Source of the DNA: Rostratula benghalensis
Taxonomy: Eukaryota > Chordata > Aves > Charadriiformes > Rostratulidae
Direction of reading: 5' to 3'
DNA length: 64,000 nt
Assembly (NCBI GenBank): GCA_013399305.1
Contig: VXAI01000305.1
Span: 780,410 to 844,409, forward strand
Both the position numbers and the translations under genes were made by a program. The notes beneath the pieces were generated by a model. That model was not told where the DNA came from, did not search any database, and worked only from the letters and a program-made list of their open reading frames with translations. Shown here one piece after another: positions 1 through 14,000 of the stretch (position 1 is its first letter; each line of letters starts with the position of its first letter).

Positions 1-1854
1 TCTGTTACCTCACCACTTCATTAACTAATGCAGCAGGTGAACTGACAAACGGTGGACATCCTGCACATACTTCTTCCTTCATCCCAGAAAATACAGCTTC
101 CTTCAAAGCATGTTGTCTCTTTAAAGATGTCCATGCAAACACTGAGGTCTAGTAATAGGATTAGCTCTGCTCAACCAAAGCAGGTATCAGCTGAGCAGAC
201 AGATTAACAAGCTCGTCTCACATGTTGCATGACATCTTCTTCTTTGCTAATTCCAAACAGCAATTTCCAAGACTAGGTTAAAACAAGGCAAGCTGAAAGG
301 GTCAGAAACAACAGCTCGAAACATCGTATTTCCCAGGCAAACTAAAACATTACAGAACAACATAAATGTTATTTCTAAGTAAGGGTCAAAATCCCTTCCA
401 CGTGCCAGATACACTCCACTAACTGGTATTTCTAACCCAGAAGTAGGAAGATATTATTTTTTACTGCAGAGGTGAACAAGAAAGGCAAAAATAAGACATA
501 TGGGAGGGATGTTAAATACCTTGCTGCAAGAAGCCAGTTACCTGCTGCATCATACCCAATCTGGGATCCTAGATCACTTTTTACACACTTCCTGCATGAA
601 GCTAACAACTGCACTGCAGCCAACAGGTCCTCAGCACATCTGAACAGTCCATCAGCCAGAAGCAGCTCAGTTACAGCATTGCTGAGTCTGGCAAGGACCA
701 AGTTAGAACCAGCCTGGATGAATCTCCACCACACTGTGGTCAGAAATCCACACAATACCCACTCTCGCATCAAGGGTCCCTCCCCATCTCTCCTGGAGCC
801 CCTGGAGGGACTGGAAGGGGCTCTAAGGTCTCGCCGGAGCCTTCTCTTCTCCAGGCTGAACGCCCTCAGCTCTCTCAGCCTGTCCTCACAGCAGAGGGGC
901 TCCAGCCCCCTGAGCATCTTTGTGGCCTCCTCTGGACCTGCTCCAACAGGTCCGTGTCCTTCCTGTGCTGAGGACTCCAGAGCTGGACAGTGCTCCAGGT
1001 GGGGTCTCCCCAGAGTGGAACAGAGAGGGAGTATCCCCCCCCCTCACCCTGCTGGCCACGCTGCTTTTGATGCAGCCCAGGATGGGGTTGGCTTTCTGGG
1101 CTGCCGTTGCACATTGCTAGCTCATGTCAAGCTTCTCATCCACCAAATTGCCATTCTTGACATATCAAATGTTCCCCTTCCAGCTTGCACTAGCGGGTGG
1201 AGAAGTTATTGTAGCCTACCTCGTCAGAGAAACCAGTCCACCCATCAATCTCTTGCCAAGACTCACGGGCTCTCAGGCTTAGCAGCCTTTCAGCAGAGGA
1301 AGACAAGCCTCAAGGTGCTTTGCTTCAGGGAAAAATAAAGCTGTTGTACAATTTAAACAGCCAATAGTTTTCATTTATCCTACAGACTCCAAGTGCATAA
1401 AGGCTCTCTGACCATAAATTAAATTTGCAGTATAACAGCAGCAGAGAAGGAGCTTAATTAGAATGACAATATAACTCAGTTCTCATTTACTATGCCAAAG
1501 ATTGCCTTCTGAATTTTTATGCTTGAACTAGACCCAAGTCTTGAAAACCGTAAACCATCAGCTTATAGCAGAGTTTCACAAGGGACTTGACCACCAACAG
1601 GTCATACACGAAGCACGTGATGTTGCAAATTCTTGCATTGTGGAGGGAACCCACCAGCTGAAGACAATTTCAGGATTTCTAGATGAATAACCCACATTTG
1701 CACTGTATGATCAGCACCTGCTCCTATGGCCCTGAACTGTCACTGTTAATTCAGATCCTACTGAAGAAAGCTCAGCAGCAGGGACCATATTTTTGAACAG
1801 CCAACAGGGTACACTGCTTCATAGCATCTGCTGAGAACCACAACAGGTACTTAC
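1..1854 (-). other. SH3BGRL2: SH3BGRL2 intron 2 (partial)
   Basis: This is intron sequence downstream of exon 2, bounded by the GTAAGT donor at 1849-1854. Apart from a CR1 fragment (760-1150), I see no exon, RNA gene or other recognisable element. The long open frame on the plus strand at 472-1338 largely runs through the CR1 and is not a gene. Confidence 0.8.
760..1150 (-). mobile_element. CR1 LINE fragment
   Basis: Antisense CR1 body, recognisable by CCTTCTCTTCTCCAGGCTGAA, the CTCTCAGCCTGTCCTC block and GAGCATCTTTGTGGCC. The 3' end and tail are missing, so this is an internal piece. Edges are approximate. Confidence 0.85.
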
Positions 1855-2040
1855 TCCGCAGTAGCGATCATCGCTGAATATCTGTGGTGGCAGGGGATTG
1901 CCTTGGGCGGGCTGCCTGTCCTCAGGAATATTTTTATACATCCATTGCCTCTTCTCCTCTGACATGGTGATGTCCACTTCTTCAAACTCTATGCGATTGG
2001 CCTCCAGAAACCTCACCACATCTTGCTGCCTCTTCTTTAT
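1855..2040 (-). CDS. SH3BGRL2: SH3BGRL2 coding exon 2
   Basis: Exactly 62 codons ([15 protein letters not shown] to DDRYCG) between an acceptor ending CTAG at 2041-2044 and a GTAAGT donor at 1849-1854, read on the minus strand. It encodes most of the thioredoxin-like core, including the [12 protein letters not shown] acidic turn and the NPLPPQIF motif. The next exon is expected to begin with an Asp codon; no matching sequence was found at 1-1848, so it lies outside the window. Confidence 0.95.
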
Positions 2041-5000
2041 CTAGATGAAAGAAATTAAAACAAACAAACAAAAAACGATACTCAGAACAAGCCCACCATA
2101 ACTCAGAGATGCTTACAAACATTCCTCTTGAGAACATTCCTTCTCTCCCACCCTGCTTCCATGGGATGGGAAGTCACAAACTCAGACAGATAAAGGAGAA
2201 AATATTTTTTTTTCACCTTTGAATTCATTAATAAGTTAAATGCTGTTGTCTCTTTACAAGTTGGCAAAGGTTATACTTCCTCACCTTGTTTCTAGACGGC
2301 TGCTTTAGTTAATTTGGGGGAATTTCAGCCTGTACTCTAAAGATCCTTTAAAAAAAATGAGCTCTTTAGAAGGTGGAATTAAAAGAGGTAGCTGGTGTTC
2401 AGAGTCATTAAGGCCTACATTTTTAAAGTACACAGGCAACCCCTAGAAATGCAAGGTAAGCAACCCGGCAAGCCCCAGAAGAATCTACTCCATTAAAGTG
2501 TTCATTGAGATGAACATGTTGGTACAGCTAAAAAAAACAACCACCCCAGCTACCCACATTTTTTTCTTAGACACCCACACATCCTTTAAAAATGCAGCCT
2601 GATGGTTCCCTGAACAAGGCTTGTTGAATCTTTAATTAAGAGTGCCTGTCTGCAGAATACACACGCCTGGAAATAAGCACGGCCTCATCTCTTGAAAGTT
2701 AACTTCACTGCAAAAACAACAACAACAACAACAAAAAATAAAACGCATGAGGTTTGTACTAAATGCATGGGGTTTCTGCCCCTCAAGGAGATTGTCACCT
2801 TCATACAGCAGCCTATCAGAGGCAGAACACTGACAGTTTTTAGCACGTCGTAGCTAACTCAGATGAACTTTTAACAGCTAGCAGGGCTTCAAGCAGATAC
2901 ACTCAAATGAAGACTAATTCTGCCTCAAATAGGACTTTAGATCAAGAGAGCAACCTTTGAAAGGAAAGTCTTTAGGACCAAGGAAAGCCACCTCTGCTGT
3001 CACCTCTCTGCTGTCACCTACGTCTGCTCTGTGTGCTCTGCAGTCCCCGCTGTACCTTTCGCATCTACTTAATGAAACAAAATCTTTATCTGCAGGTTTT
3101 TTTTACAGTTAGCATCAACAGCACTATTTGCAGGGGGAAAAAAAAAAAAAAAAAAAAGAAAAAAGTACAGCTTTAATAATTTTACAGTATTCCTGGAGTG
3201 TGAGACCCACACAGTTGCTGACTGGCATAAAGCCCAGGTGGATGAATCATGCCTGTGGGTATCATCTGACACAGATACTAGTTGGAAATCAGAGAATTTT
3301 TAAAGTACATGTGCTAGTTGTTCCTGTCACACAACCTGTGCTGGCTCCCCTACCTGGGGTTTTTTTGAGGCCTACGTGAAAGGATCCCTTTCTCATACAG
3401 AAGGCGGCTCTTGAAATTGTGTGCAAATAATGCATTAACAACAACAGCAAAAATTATAGCAGCAGCAGCAGCAGCGTCACTGCTGGTACCAAAGACAACG
3501 TGCCTTTCGCTGCCTCCCTAAAAATGGCAAAGACAAAATTCTCTTGTTAATGTAGAAGTGAAAGACAAAAATATTTCCCTTTCACCAAAAAAGAAAGCTG
3601 CAAGAGGGGCCCAAAAGAGACAATCTGCAACTCAGATTTAATCAGATCCATCGCCACGAGGATTCTCCCACAAACCCACATTTCCTAATCTCTCTATTTC
3701 TATAAAACTAATTAAGATGTTGAAGGGAAATGAATTGTGGGTGTTGGGGGTTTTTTTAGCCAGAAACCTTGCAATTCTCCATACGACATCTGCATGAGTT
3801 ATCAGCTGTGGATGTGCCGACAGCATTAAATTATACAAAATGCCCTGAAAATTTTTAGCCAAAAAAATGTAGCATCTTTTCCTCCCCCGAGTGATTTGAT
3901 TCGAGTCTGCAAACTGAAACATTAAAAATCCTATTAAATGATGCCTTGTTGTGTAAGATGGATGCTGAGGAGCATCTGCCACGACAGAAACCAGCTGATG
4001 ATTCCCCAGGGAAACCACAGGACCTTTGTCTTCCTCTACAACTGGATCCGTGTTGCGGGAGAGCATCAGCCTCACCACCCTGCTGCCCGCAGCTCCCGAT
4101 TAGTCTGAGCCCGAAAAAATTCCAGCCTTCAGCCACATGGGACACTGAGCAGGGAAAACAGTGTCAGTTCTCCCCTCCTCACTGCCCAGAGGACAGGAGC
4201 TCCTGCCAAGACCCCGGTGGAGGAAAGTACGTCCTCACTTGACAAACTGCGGAGGTGGATCTCTCGGTCCTCTCTGTGAAACTCAAGCCTTGGTACCTCG
4301 CTGCTTCCAAGGTTTCCAGAGCGTGATCCAACCAAAAGGAATCTGGAAAGAGGATTCCCACAACCAGAGGTACCATCCTCAGAAAAAAAAAACTTGGGTT
4401 TTGGTGGCTATCCACACACCGCTTCGGGAAAGCACCTGTATTCTTACAGGGCAGACTGCTTTAGCATCAAAGTACTGGGGGTTTCGTACATTTTGGCACA
4501 CCAGCAGAGGCTCTGAGATGCACCACCAAGAAAAAAAATATATATATCCACTGTGAGCTTTCAGAGGAAAACACATCCCCCAGTTAATTTTGTGTCCTCC
4601 AAAGAGACTGCAGCTTGCATACCCCTCCTATGTGTCTCATCCCAAACGGGCAGCTTGGTGTTGATTTTTTCAAAGCTTCCTGGTAGTCGCCGAAGAGTAT
4701 TAGCCATATATAACTATTAGCCATAAATGCAACTAGGAACAGGCAATATAATCTCTTTTTGTTAAGCAGTTACACCGGCTTTGAAACCAAATCTGTGTCT
4801 CTCTCCACAAAACATTCCAAATCTATCTTTAACGTGGTGAAGGAAACTCTGAGAGCCAGTCGTAAGATGGTATTTCTCTCTCGTGCATTTAGCAGGCTAC
4901 TGGTTTTCTGAACATCTCCCTGGGTTTGGCTTTACTGTTACTGTATATTTTTATTCACAAAAGTAAGACAGGAAAAAGCTCCCAGAGACAGCTCCATTTT

Positions 5001-8000
5001 CTCCCAGTATATTTTAAGCTGCTCTCCTTATTAGGATCAAAAGGCAGAAAAACCAAGATGTGCATTTTGACAAACATAACTGTTAGAAGGAGCCAACCGC
5101 TTGTGCAGTAGCCTGATTTACAATAAAATAAAATAAAATAAAATAAAGAAAGTCTATCTCAGCTAAAGCATCTGCCTTTCTCCCCTGGTTTGCATTTCTT
5201 TATGCTGATTTGCAACAGGTAACAGGAGGAGCCACTTTCAGACTGAAGAAATACTTCAAAGACATCCTCAGGCCAGGCCAGGTGGGACCACTGGGATTAT
5301 CTGTTCTGACCTTCACCATCCCCGAATTAATACCTCTTAGGACTAAAGAGTTTCTTTGGATTTTTTTTTTCTCCCTAAGCTCCATTCCTGAACTGACAAT
5401 AACAGTGAATCTGCTAGTCTTTGTAAATTGTTCCCATGGCTAATTAACCACCTTCACTTCAAGCAGTTCCTTGCTTCTGATGAGAATTTGCCTCATTTAT
5501 GGATTTCATCCACGTTACTGTTTGTATCTCTGGTTAGACTGAAAACTCTTCTGTTTCAGATTCCTGTTTCCTGCACAACTAACACAGGGGAGGAACCAGA
5601 TCTCCCAGCTAATCTGAATAGTGATCTCCATATAAAGGTAAATCCTCCCATTTCACAGCAGAATAGGGATGTTACCATCATAAATCATGTCCAGACTGGA
5701 CCAGAAGTTTAGCAAAATCAGATCACATCCAGATCTAGCCAAAATTGCCTGGAAGCTTCTCAGCATTTCCAACGGGTCATAAATTCCTTCTTCCCCCCCT
5801 CCTCCTCCCCCCTATATGTCCTGAAGCTGTCTTCAGAGGATCCTCTGCAGTAGGAAGACTTGGCTACTGAACCAGAGGAGCTCATCATGTTGTCTCTCCA
5901 TTACTAAATGGCAGCAGTTTTTCATTATTCTACACTATTTTAATCCAGATATTGAAAACACTGCAGAAGCCTCCCTAGTCCAGGATTTATCTAACCCAGG
6001 TAGGGTAAATACCATACTACAGTACAGGCAGGTGACTCAGGTAGTGGTATTAATAGGAACTGTGAAATAGCTGTGATTAAAGAGAACTCCTTATTTCGTT
6101 AGCCCAGTTAATAAAAATGGGCCAAAGCAGGCACGTTCTCGGTTCCAAACCTCCCCAGGGTGTCAGCAGGCATGCTGCTCAGAGTCTGCTGCCCACAAAG
6201 TGGACACAGGAGGTTGGTCTCCTGCTCTGGACCCTAACTCCACCTTCTGGAGATAAGGTGTTCCCTGGGCTGCAGATCTCCTGCCTGCAAGTGGAGGGAA
6301 CACAGCCAGCAGGTACCGCTGAGTGCATTGGCTGTTGGGAGGTGAAGCACCCACTGTCCCACAGCCTCTTCATCCTGGAACCAAAGGGACCTGGCACTGT
6401 CCACTCATAGCAGACAGACCCTGAGAAGAATCACAGAATCTCAGGGATTGGAAGGGACCTTGAAAGCTCATCCAGTCCAATCCCCCCTTGCCAGAGCAGG
6501 AACACCCAGATCAGGTCCCACAGGAACGTGTCCAGACGGGTTTGGAATGTCTCCAGAGAAGGAAACAGCCCAATTTTCCCACCCCGAAAAATATTCAGAT
6601 CACCAAGTGCTGAGGAGAAGGCCCTGTGATGAGTATCTTCTCAGAGATGGTCCTGCTGGTTCCCTTCCTTCCCTTTCAATCTGGTGACTTTTTCCTGGGG
6701 CCTGCCCTTACTCCAGACCTGCAGCAGCCACGTTATCCACGCGCTGGCTCAGCTGAAAATTCAATGCATTGCCTTTGGCAGGGACGTCTTCAGGGTGGAG
6801 TCTGATGACACAGCGAAGCAGATCTCACCACCGGCTGTCACCGGGATGACACAACGTTCCTCCCTCCTGCCAAGCAGCTCCTGCAGCTTTCCCTGCAGAA
6901 GCACAATGCGGGAAGCAGGGGAAGGAGGGAAGGAGCATCAATAACGTCAGCACCACGACTGTTTATGTCGGCAGCAAAACTGCACCCTAAGGAAAGGGCT
7001 CAGCAGAAGCTGAAGCACGACCAGCTACAGGCTTTTGAAATGTCAGCTGCAAAACCAGCAGCTGGGTTACAGAAACACAAGCTCCAGCTCCACTCCCACA
7101 CCTGAATATCTATCAAACAGGAGCCTCTGCCTTTATAAATCATGCAAACGGAACCACAGGGATAACTGGAGTGTAAAATGCAGATGTAATGGTGTTCCTG
7201 CAGAGGATTACTAACCTTCACCTCTCCTACAGGGGAGGTTTAACACGTACCCCCAGACAACAAGGAGGTACTACTACGCCCTCCCAAAGAGATGCAAGCC
7301 CGACCCACACCCAAGGAGCAGAACTCCAAACAGTTTTAACTGCAAACCGACCACGTGCCCGGGTGGGAAAGGGAAAACTTTGAGCAGCCTGGAAGATTAC
7401 GGGGATTCATAAAGCCTATTTTCAGCTATCCAAACCTCCTCCTGATGGAAGCATCCTGCAAGACCAGAATAATTCATTTCCAAACACAAACAATTCAAAC
7501 CCTAGCCGGCAGCTAACTTCTTTCAAGATAGATGTTTTTGTTTGCAATTTGCCATATGTTTCAGCAATTCAAGAGAGTGGTTAAAAAGAAAGTGTTGTTT
7601 TCATGCTTTTTTTTTTTTTCAAACAGAAACCTCTCAAAGTTGCCAGAGAATAATGGTAATCTCCCGATTAGCATCCGCAGTTAACTCCTCCTCAAACCAC
7701 TCTCTTCTGTCGAAGTGGCATATTTACAGCCAGTGTTTTGCATCATGAGAGAAACCCTTTCAACAAGCAACATCCACCTTCCTTTCCAAAATACATTGTG
7801 CAATTCATGCTACACACAAAGACAAGTACAATAACTGCAACCCTCATTAGTTCAGCTGCTCTTTAGCACATCCTAATGGAATGCAAGTTCTTCTCTGCTC
7901 TCCACCCTATATTACATTTATTCATATGTTTATTCCTTCTGATTTTCTGCAAGTTGCTGGATTTCGACGAATATCCTTTGGTTTGCAGTAAAGTCCCCCC

Positions 8001-11000
8001 GTTCAGCAAGGTGACTGAGAAATATAAAGTTCTCAACTGCTGGAAACCCAGTCCTTAGTCCTGCAGCGATGAAAAGAACATTGACCTTTGAATCTCACAG
8101 CTCCTCCTGCAGAGGTAGGAGGGCAGGGAATAGTTTGGTGTCTGGCATGATGAAGTCCAACGCTGCTATCGCTGAAAACCTTCAGAGTTCTAAGAGCAAT
8201 CACTTTGTTAATGTGCATCAAGCCTGCCTGGTAGAATTTGGATTTTGTGGAGGAAGGAAATACACAATAGTTGTGTTTTGTTTCTTTTATTAAGAATTAA
8301 AATGCATTAACTATTTGGTGATTGTTTAAAGTTCAGTGAAATAGCACTGAAGAGAGCAGTTTTATAAGCAAGTTTTGGAAAGTAAGAAAATGCTGTTAAC
8401 ACTTGTATGAGTCTGCAGGGTGCCCTGGTAGCCGAGGGCAAACTGCATCCTGGGGGGCATCAAACACAGCATCACCAGGTGGCCAAAAAGAGCTGAAATT
8501 CAGCGTTGGTGTGGCCTCACCTTGAATACTACGTGCTCTTCTGGGTCCCACCATTTAAGAAGGACGTGAAGGTCCTCAAAAGAGGGAGGTGCTGAGCTCT
8601 TCTCCCTGGTACCAAGTGATAGGACCCGTGGGAATGGGTCAAAGCTGCATCAGGGGAGGTTTGGAGTTGAAATTAGGAAGCATTTCTTGACAGGGAGGGT
8701 GGTCAAACACCTAGAGAGGTGGTCAATAGCCCAAGCCTGTCAGTGTTTGAGGCATTTGGCCAATGCCCTTCATAACACGCTTTAGCTTATGGTCAGCCTG
8801 AATTGCTCAGGCAGATGGACTAGATGAGGATTGTCAGTTCCTTCCAACTGAAATGTTCTATTTTATTTTAAATTCCACAAAGAAAACCGATTTAAAAAAA
8901 AAAAAAATCCTCCTAACAAGAAATTCACACACATTTCCTGTTATATAACGCGTTCATCACCTGAACATTTGAGAAGAAAACACACAATTGTCTTTTTTTC
9001 GTGGCAGGGTGAGTCAGTCAGCAGAGCACTGCGTGTTGTGAACTCGTTCTGTGTATCTGTCAGTCACATTGTTGTGTAACAATGAATAAAGCATCCCCAG
9101 CTGTATTTTCTGTACTTACTGCAAATGAGATATGAAAGCAAATGTGTCGGCACTAAAAAAAAAAAATAGGTCACGTTTCTTCCTTCTCATTAGCTTTAAG
9201 CATCAAAACCCAGCGGCATAGGAATATTTATCAGTGAGAATGGATAAAAACACCTAGCAGCACATAAGTAATAAGTTATTAGCCCTGTTTCATCCAGGTG
9301 GGGGTCTCAGTTCTGTTAGCTTGAGATCTAAGTCCTGCTGGCCACCTCCCACCCCACCTGAGAGGCTGCACCCTCTCTATTTTGTCACCCAGGTCCCATA
9401 GCCCAACACCCGACTGCAGCTCCGGCTGTTTCTGAGACCAAATGTGGAGCCCTAAGATGCCACATGCAGCAGAAGAGTCTCCTGATGGCACGACAGAGCT
9501 TCAAAGAGACATTAAGGCCAACTCCAAGACCACAGCACTGCTTAGCCCAGTGGTGGCACACTGGGTTTCATGGAGTTGTTCCCCTGTAGGTCACATCCAT
9601 ATTTCTCCCACACAGCTACTAATCCTCCACAATGAATTTCAGAGAACGATTGGACTGTTGGAAAAAACATCTGCCCTTTCCCTAAGACGGACCATAGAAT
9701 CACAGAATGCTGTGGGGTTGGAAGGGACCTCTGGAGATCATCCAGTCCCACACCCTTGCCAAAGCAGGTCCTCCTAGAGGAGGTCCCACAGGAAGGTGTC
9801 CAGGTGGGGTTTGAATGTCTCCACAGATGGAGACTCCACCACCTCTGGGCAGCCTCTGCCAGGGCTCTGACACCCTCACAGCAAAGAAGTTCTTCCTCAT
9901 GTTGAGACAGAGCTTCCTATGGTCAAGTTTGTGCTTGTCCCCTCTTTGTCCTGTCACTGAGGAAATGGGCACATGCTTGCATTTAATTGGTTTTTTCCTC
10001 CTGAAGGGTCAGAGATACTATCATTCCAAAACTCTCCGAAGAATTTGAAAAACAAGCTTATGAAATAAAACTGTTAATACTTTATTTTCTCCCAAGAGCT
10101 ACTATCCATGCAGCACAGACGTGTCACTCTGCCAACTCCAGACACACACCCCCCTGATAATGCACTTTAAAACAACAGCAGTAACAGCAGCACCAGTCAC
10201 TCTGAATTTGTTGTGCTACGTTATCACGGGTATTTACAGGTTTTCCCAGCAGCCTATGAAACAGCAGAAGAAAAATGCGTTTGCAGCTCTGAGACAGATG
10301 TGAGATTTCAGATAAAATGGGGCTGTATGACTGCAAAGGGCTATCGGTATGGTTTTGTAAGGCCAGGATGAGAGATTTGATTGATCTCATTCTCTAAACC
10401 AGGACTGACTGCCACTGCTATTCCTCAGATCAATAACAGAATTACCTCTGGCTCACGTGAGGGCAGAACAAGGTTTCTAAGTTCATAACAAACGTCAACG
10501 CTCCTACTCTTCCAACAAAAGCAACTCTATCCCTGGAGCTGGTGTCCTCTTGTGGCTCCCTTCGAGCAAATTCCCTTTTGTTGTACACTTCTGCAGCCCC
10601 GTTTCTTGAATCACAGAATCACAGACTCTCAGGGATTGGAAGGGACCTTGAAAGCTCATCCAGTCCAATCCCCCTGCTGGAGCAGGAACACCCAGATCCG
10701 GTCCCACAGGAACGTGTCCAGACGGGTCTTGAACATCTCCAGAGAAGGAGACTCCACCACCTCTCTGGGCAGCCCCTTCCAGTGTTCCCTCACCCTCACT
10801 GTGAAGAAGTTTTTCCTCATATTTAAGTGGAACCTCCTGTACCCATAAGACCTTGAAGACCAACTGCCACCCGACTGTCAGCCCATGAACTCCAGACCTG
10901 TCTCCTGTAAGGTCAGCAGAAGTCACCTTCACGTAGCCAAAGGTGTTGCTGAATAAACCCCCCGATTTTTCAGACTCTCCTGGGGTCCCAGTGCTGGGAA

Positions 11001-14000
11001 CCTCTACCAGAAAACAGACCTTGCTGCAGGCAAACCAGTCTCACTGGGTAGGATGGGACTGCTGGCATGTCAGGGCCTTCAAGGCAGGTGCCTTCTCTGA
11101 TCAAAGAGCAGTTTTGTATCTCCTTTGTGACTAATTTTAGCTTCCTAGCAGGGTCCTATGGAAGAATTTGATGCTATCTAAATCCTTCAAAAACCGCTCC
11201 TGTCTCTGCTTCTATATCAACATCTCAGATCACTCAATTAGAGATGCTTTGGGAAGATTGTCTGACCTTAGGAGATCCAGACCCCAGATCAAAGGTTTAA
11301 TGCATGCTTGAATCATGTTTCTGTAGATGAGACAGGGGTGATAACTTCACTATCCCTGCAGCAAAGTAATGACAGGTTTCAGTTGCTGATGCCCCATTGT
11401 TCCTCAGATCAAAGGAAGCCTTCTTTCAATTGAAGACACACAAAAATTCACTTGCCTTCCTCAAAAAAATAAAACACAGACCGTAATTCCATGATTAAGA
11501 AACCAGTCTTAAATAACAGAGTTGTTCAGTTATATGAATCATAGAATCACAGAATGGTTGGGGTTGGAAGGGACCTTCAAGACCATCCAGTTCCAACCCC
11601 TCTGCCCTGGGCAGGGACACTTCCCACCAGACCAGGTTGCTCCAAGCCCCATCCAGCCTGGCCTTGAACCCCTCCAGGGATGGGGCAGCCACAGCTTCTC
11701 TGGGCAAGCCTCAACACCTTCACAGGAAAGGATTTCTTCCTGAGATCTAATCTAAGTTTCCCCTCTTTGAACACCATTCCCCCTCATCCTATGGCTCCAC
11801 TCCCTGATCAAGAGTCCCTCCCCATCTCTCCTGGAGCCCCATTCAGGTAGTGGAAGGCCATTACAAGGTCTCCCCGGAGCCTTCTCTTCTCCAGGCTGAA
11901 GAACTCCAACTCTCTCAGCCTGTCTTCATAGGAGAGGTGCTCCAGCCAGCCCCCTGAGCATCTTTGTGGCCCTCTGCTGCCACAGTGGGTCTCAGCAAGA
12001 TCCCTCCCAGGCATGAACTTCTGCAAGTTTATTCCTTGCAGTAAAACGAGAAACATCCTGCAGTTTTCCCTGTTGTCTCCCTAAGGATGGTGGGGATTCG
12101 TTACCCAGAGGTAAATGAGCAAAACCAACAACAAATCCTGGAACTCTTAACTGCCAAGACAAGCTCTATCCTACCCGAGGGAGACGGGCAGCAACAGAAG
12201 GACACGCTGTGACTGATGATGAACATGAGCCACCAAAGAACCTGCCTCTGCCCAGAGCTTCTCTGCATAAACCATCTGGAAAGAAGTTACTCCCCTTCCT
12301 CCATGCCACATTCAATTACTTTACAGTGAAGTTCAATATTAAATTTAGACTAAATAAGCTTCTTTACTCTTGTAAAACCCAGTTGGTTTTTTTCTCTTCC
12401 CCCGATAAGTAGATAGAAAGAACTTGTTTTAAGAAGGTTCCTCATCATTATAGCTCTTATCACCCCAAAAGAAGGATATCAACATGCTTTAGGCTCAGAT
12501 CCTTCGGAGTGGTGGTAAGCAAGTCTAACAGTAAAGAATCACACCTGAATCACAGAATTTTGTAGGTTGGAAAGGATCTTTGAGATCATCAAGTCCAACC
12601 ATCAACCCAACTCTGATAAAAAAAACACCCAACCACCACCACCACTAACCCATGTCTCTAAGCACTATGTCAATGTGGTTTTTAAATATCTCCAGGGAAC
12701 CCCTTCCCTAGGCAGCCCATTCCAAGGCTGCAGAACCCTTTCCGTGTAAAATTTTTTTCCTAACATCCAATCTGAGCATCCCCTGGCACAACTTGAGGCC
12801 ATTTCTTCTTGTCCTGTGAATGAAAGGACTGCCGCAGCCTTGAGCAGAAGCAGCAAAAGATTTCACCCCAAAATACTCTACAGATGGAGGCCTAAAGCCC
12901 CCAAAAAGGCAGGAAAGCAGGGCTTGTATCCACGGTCTCTTGCTGTAAGACAAACTGTGTTAAATGGGTTGCCTGCATCACGTCTGTGCCTCAGTCACCC
13001 CTTCCAGCCTGAAGTTCACCAGCAAGTCCGAGTCATTCCGTGAAAGATCAAGTCACCCTTTGCTCACCTGAAATGAATCTGGTGTTTGTTTTTAGAAATG
13101 AGAGTCAACAGTGACTTAGGTTTCTGGATTGATTCCATCTGCCCATCCAACGGGTGCTGACTAAGTATCATACCAACCCCAGGAGAGAAGATCAAGGAAA
13201 TGATCTTATGGCTACTGGGGAACTCCCAAGCCCTTCCAAGTTATTGCAGAATGGCTTTCATGGAAGCCTGCTGATGGCAGACTGTTTCCATTGACAGTCA
13301 CAGGACAGAAACACTACTACCACCACATTTCTCCTAAACCCACCAACTTAAGAGACCTGCAAAACGATAACTATCTTCTGTAAAACTTAACAAATGGAGC
13401 TGGTAAAAAAAAAAAAAAAAAAACCCACCCAAACCTCAAACACTGGAACACAACTATGGTTTTGGATACAGGAGATTTCACCTAAGAATAGACTCCAAGG
13501 ACTATAGCAGTTACAACTCTTCTTTATCAAGCTTTCACTTGAAGCTGCAGGTGAGGAATCAAAATGATACAGCCCAGGTTATTTGCTTAGTGACACTTCT
13601 TGAGCTGAGATTGCTAGAGTATATCCTGATTTTCTACAGTAAGTATCAATATATCCTGATTTTCTACAATAAGAAACTTCCTTAGATGCTGACTACTTTC
13701 CTACAAGTCCTAATTTCTTCTGCAGTCCCCTCTTTGGATAAATGGAAATGTCTGAAATAACTACATTGGAAGACGCATTGCACAGAAGATTACCACAGGG
13801 AATCTAACACAGGTCAACTGAAACACATTGCATTCTACATCAAATTATTGCTTTGGTTTTAATTAAAAACCAAAAGCATTCACATGGCAAGTGAAATGGA
13901 CTTATTCAACAGCATAATTCACCTTCGGACAAGGTGGATTGTCCAGTTCACCAAACGGACCAGCCAAATGGCCAAGGCTATCAGAACCAGAACAAATATC

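Noticed and set aside
472..1338. 288-residue open frame on the plus strand
   Set aside because: It runs through antisense CR1 sequence, has no splice or family support, and lies in SH3BGRL2 intron 2.
3138..3157. A20 run as the tail of a processed pseudogene
   Set aside because: No mRNA-like body or target-site duplication was recognised next to it.
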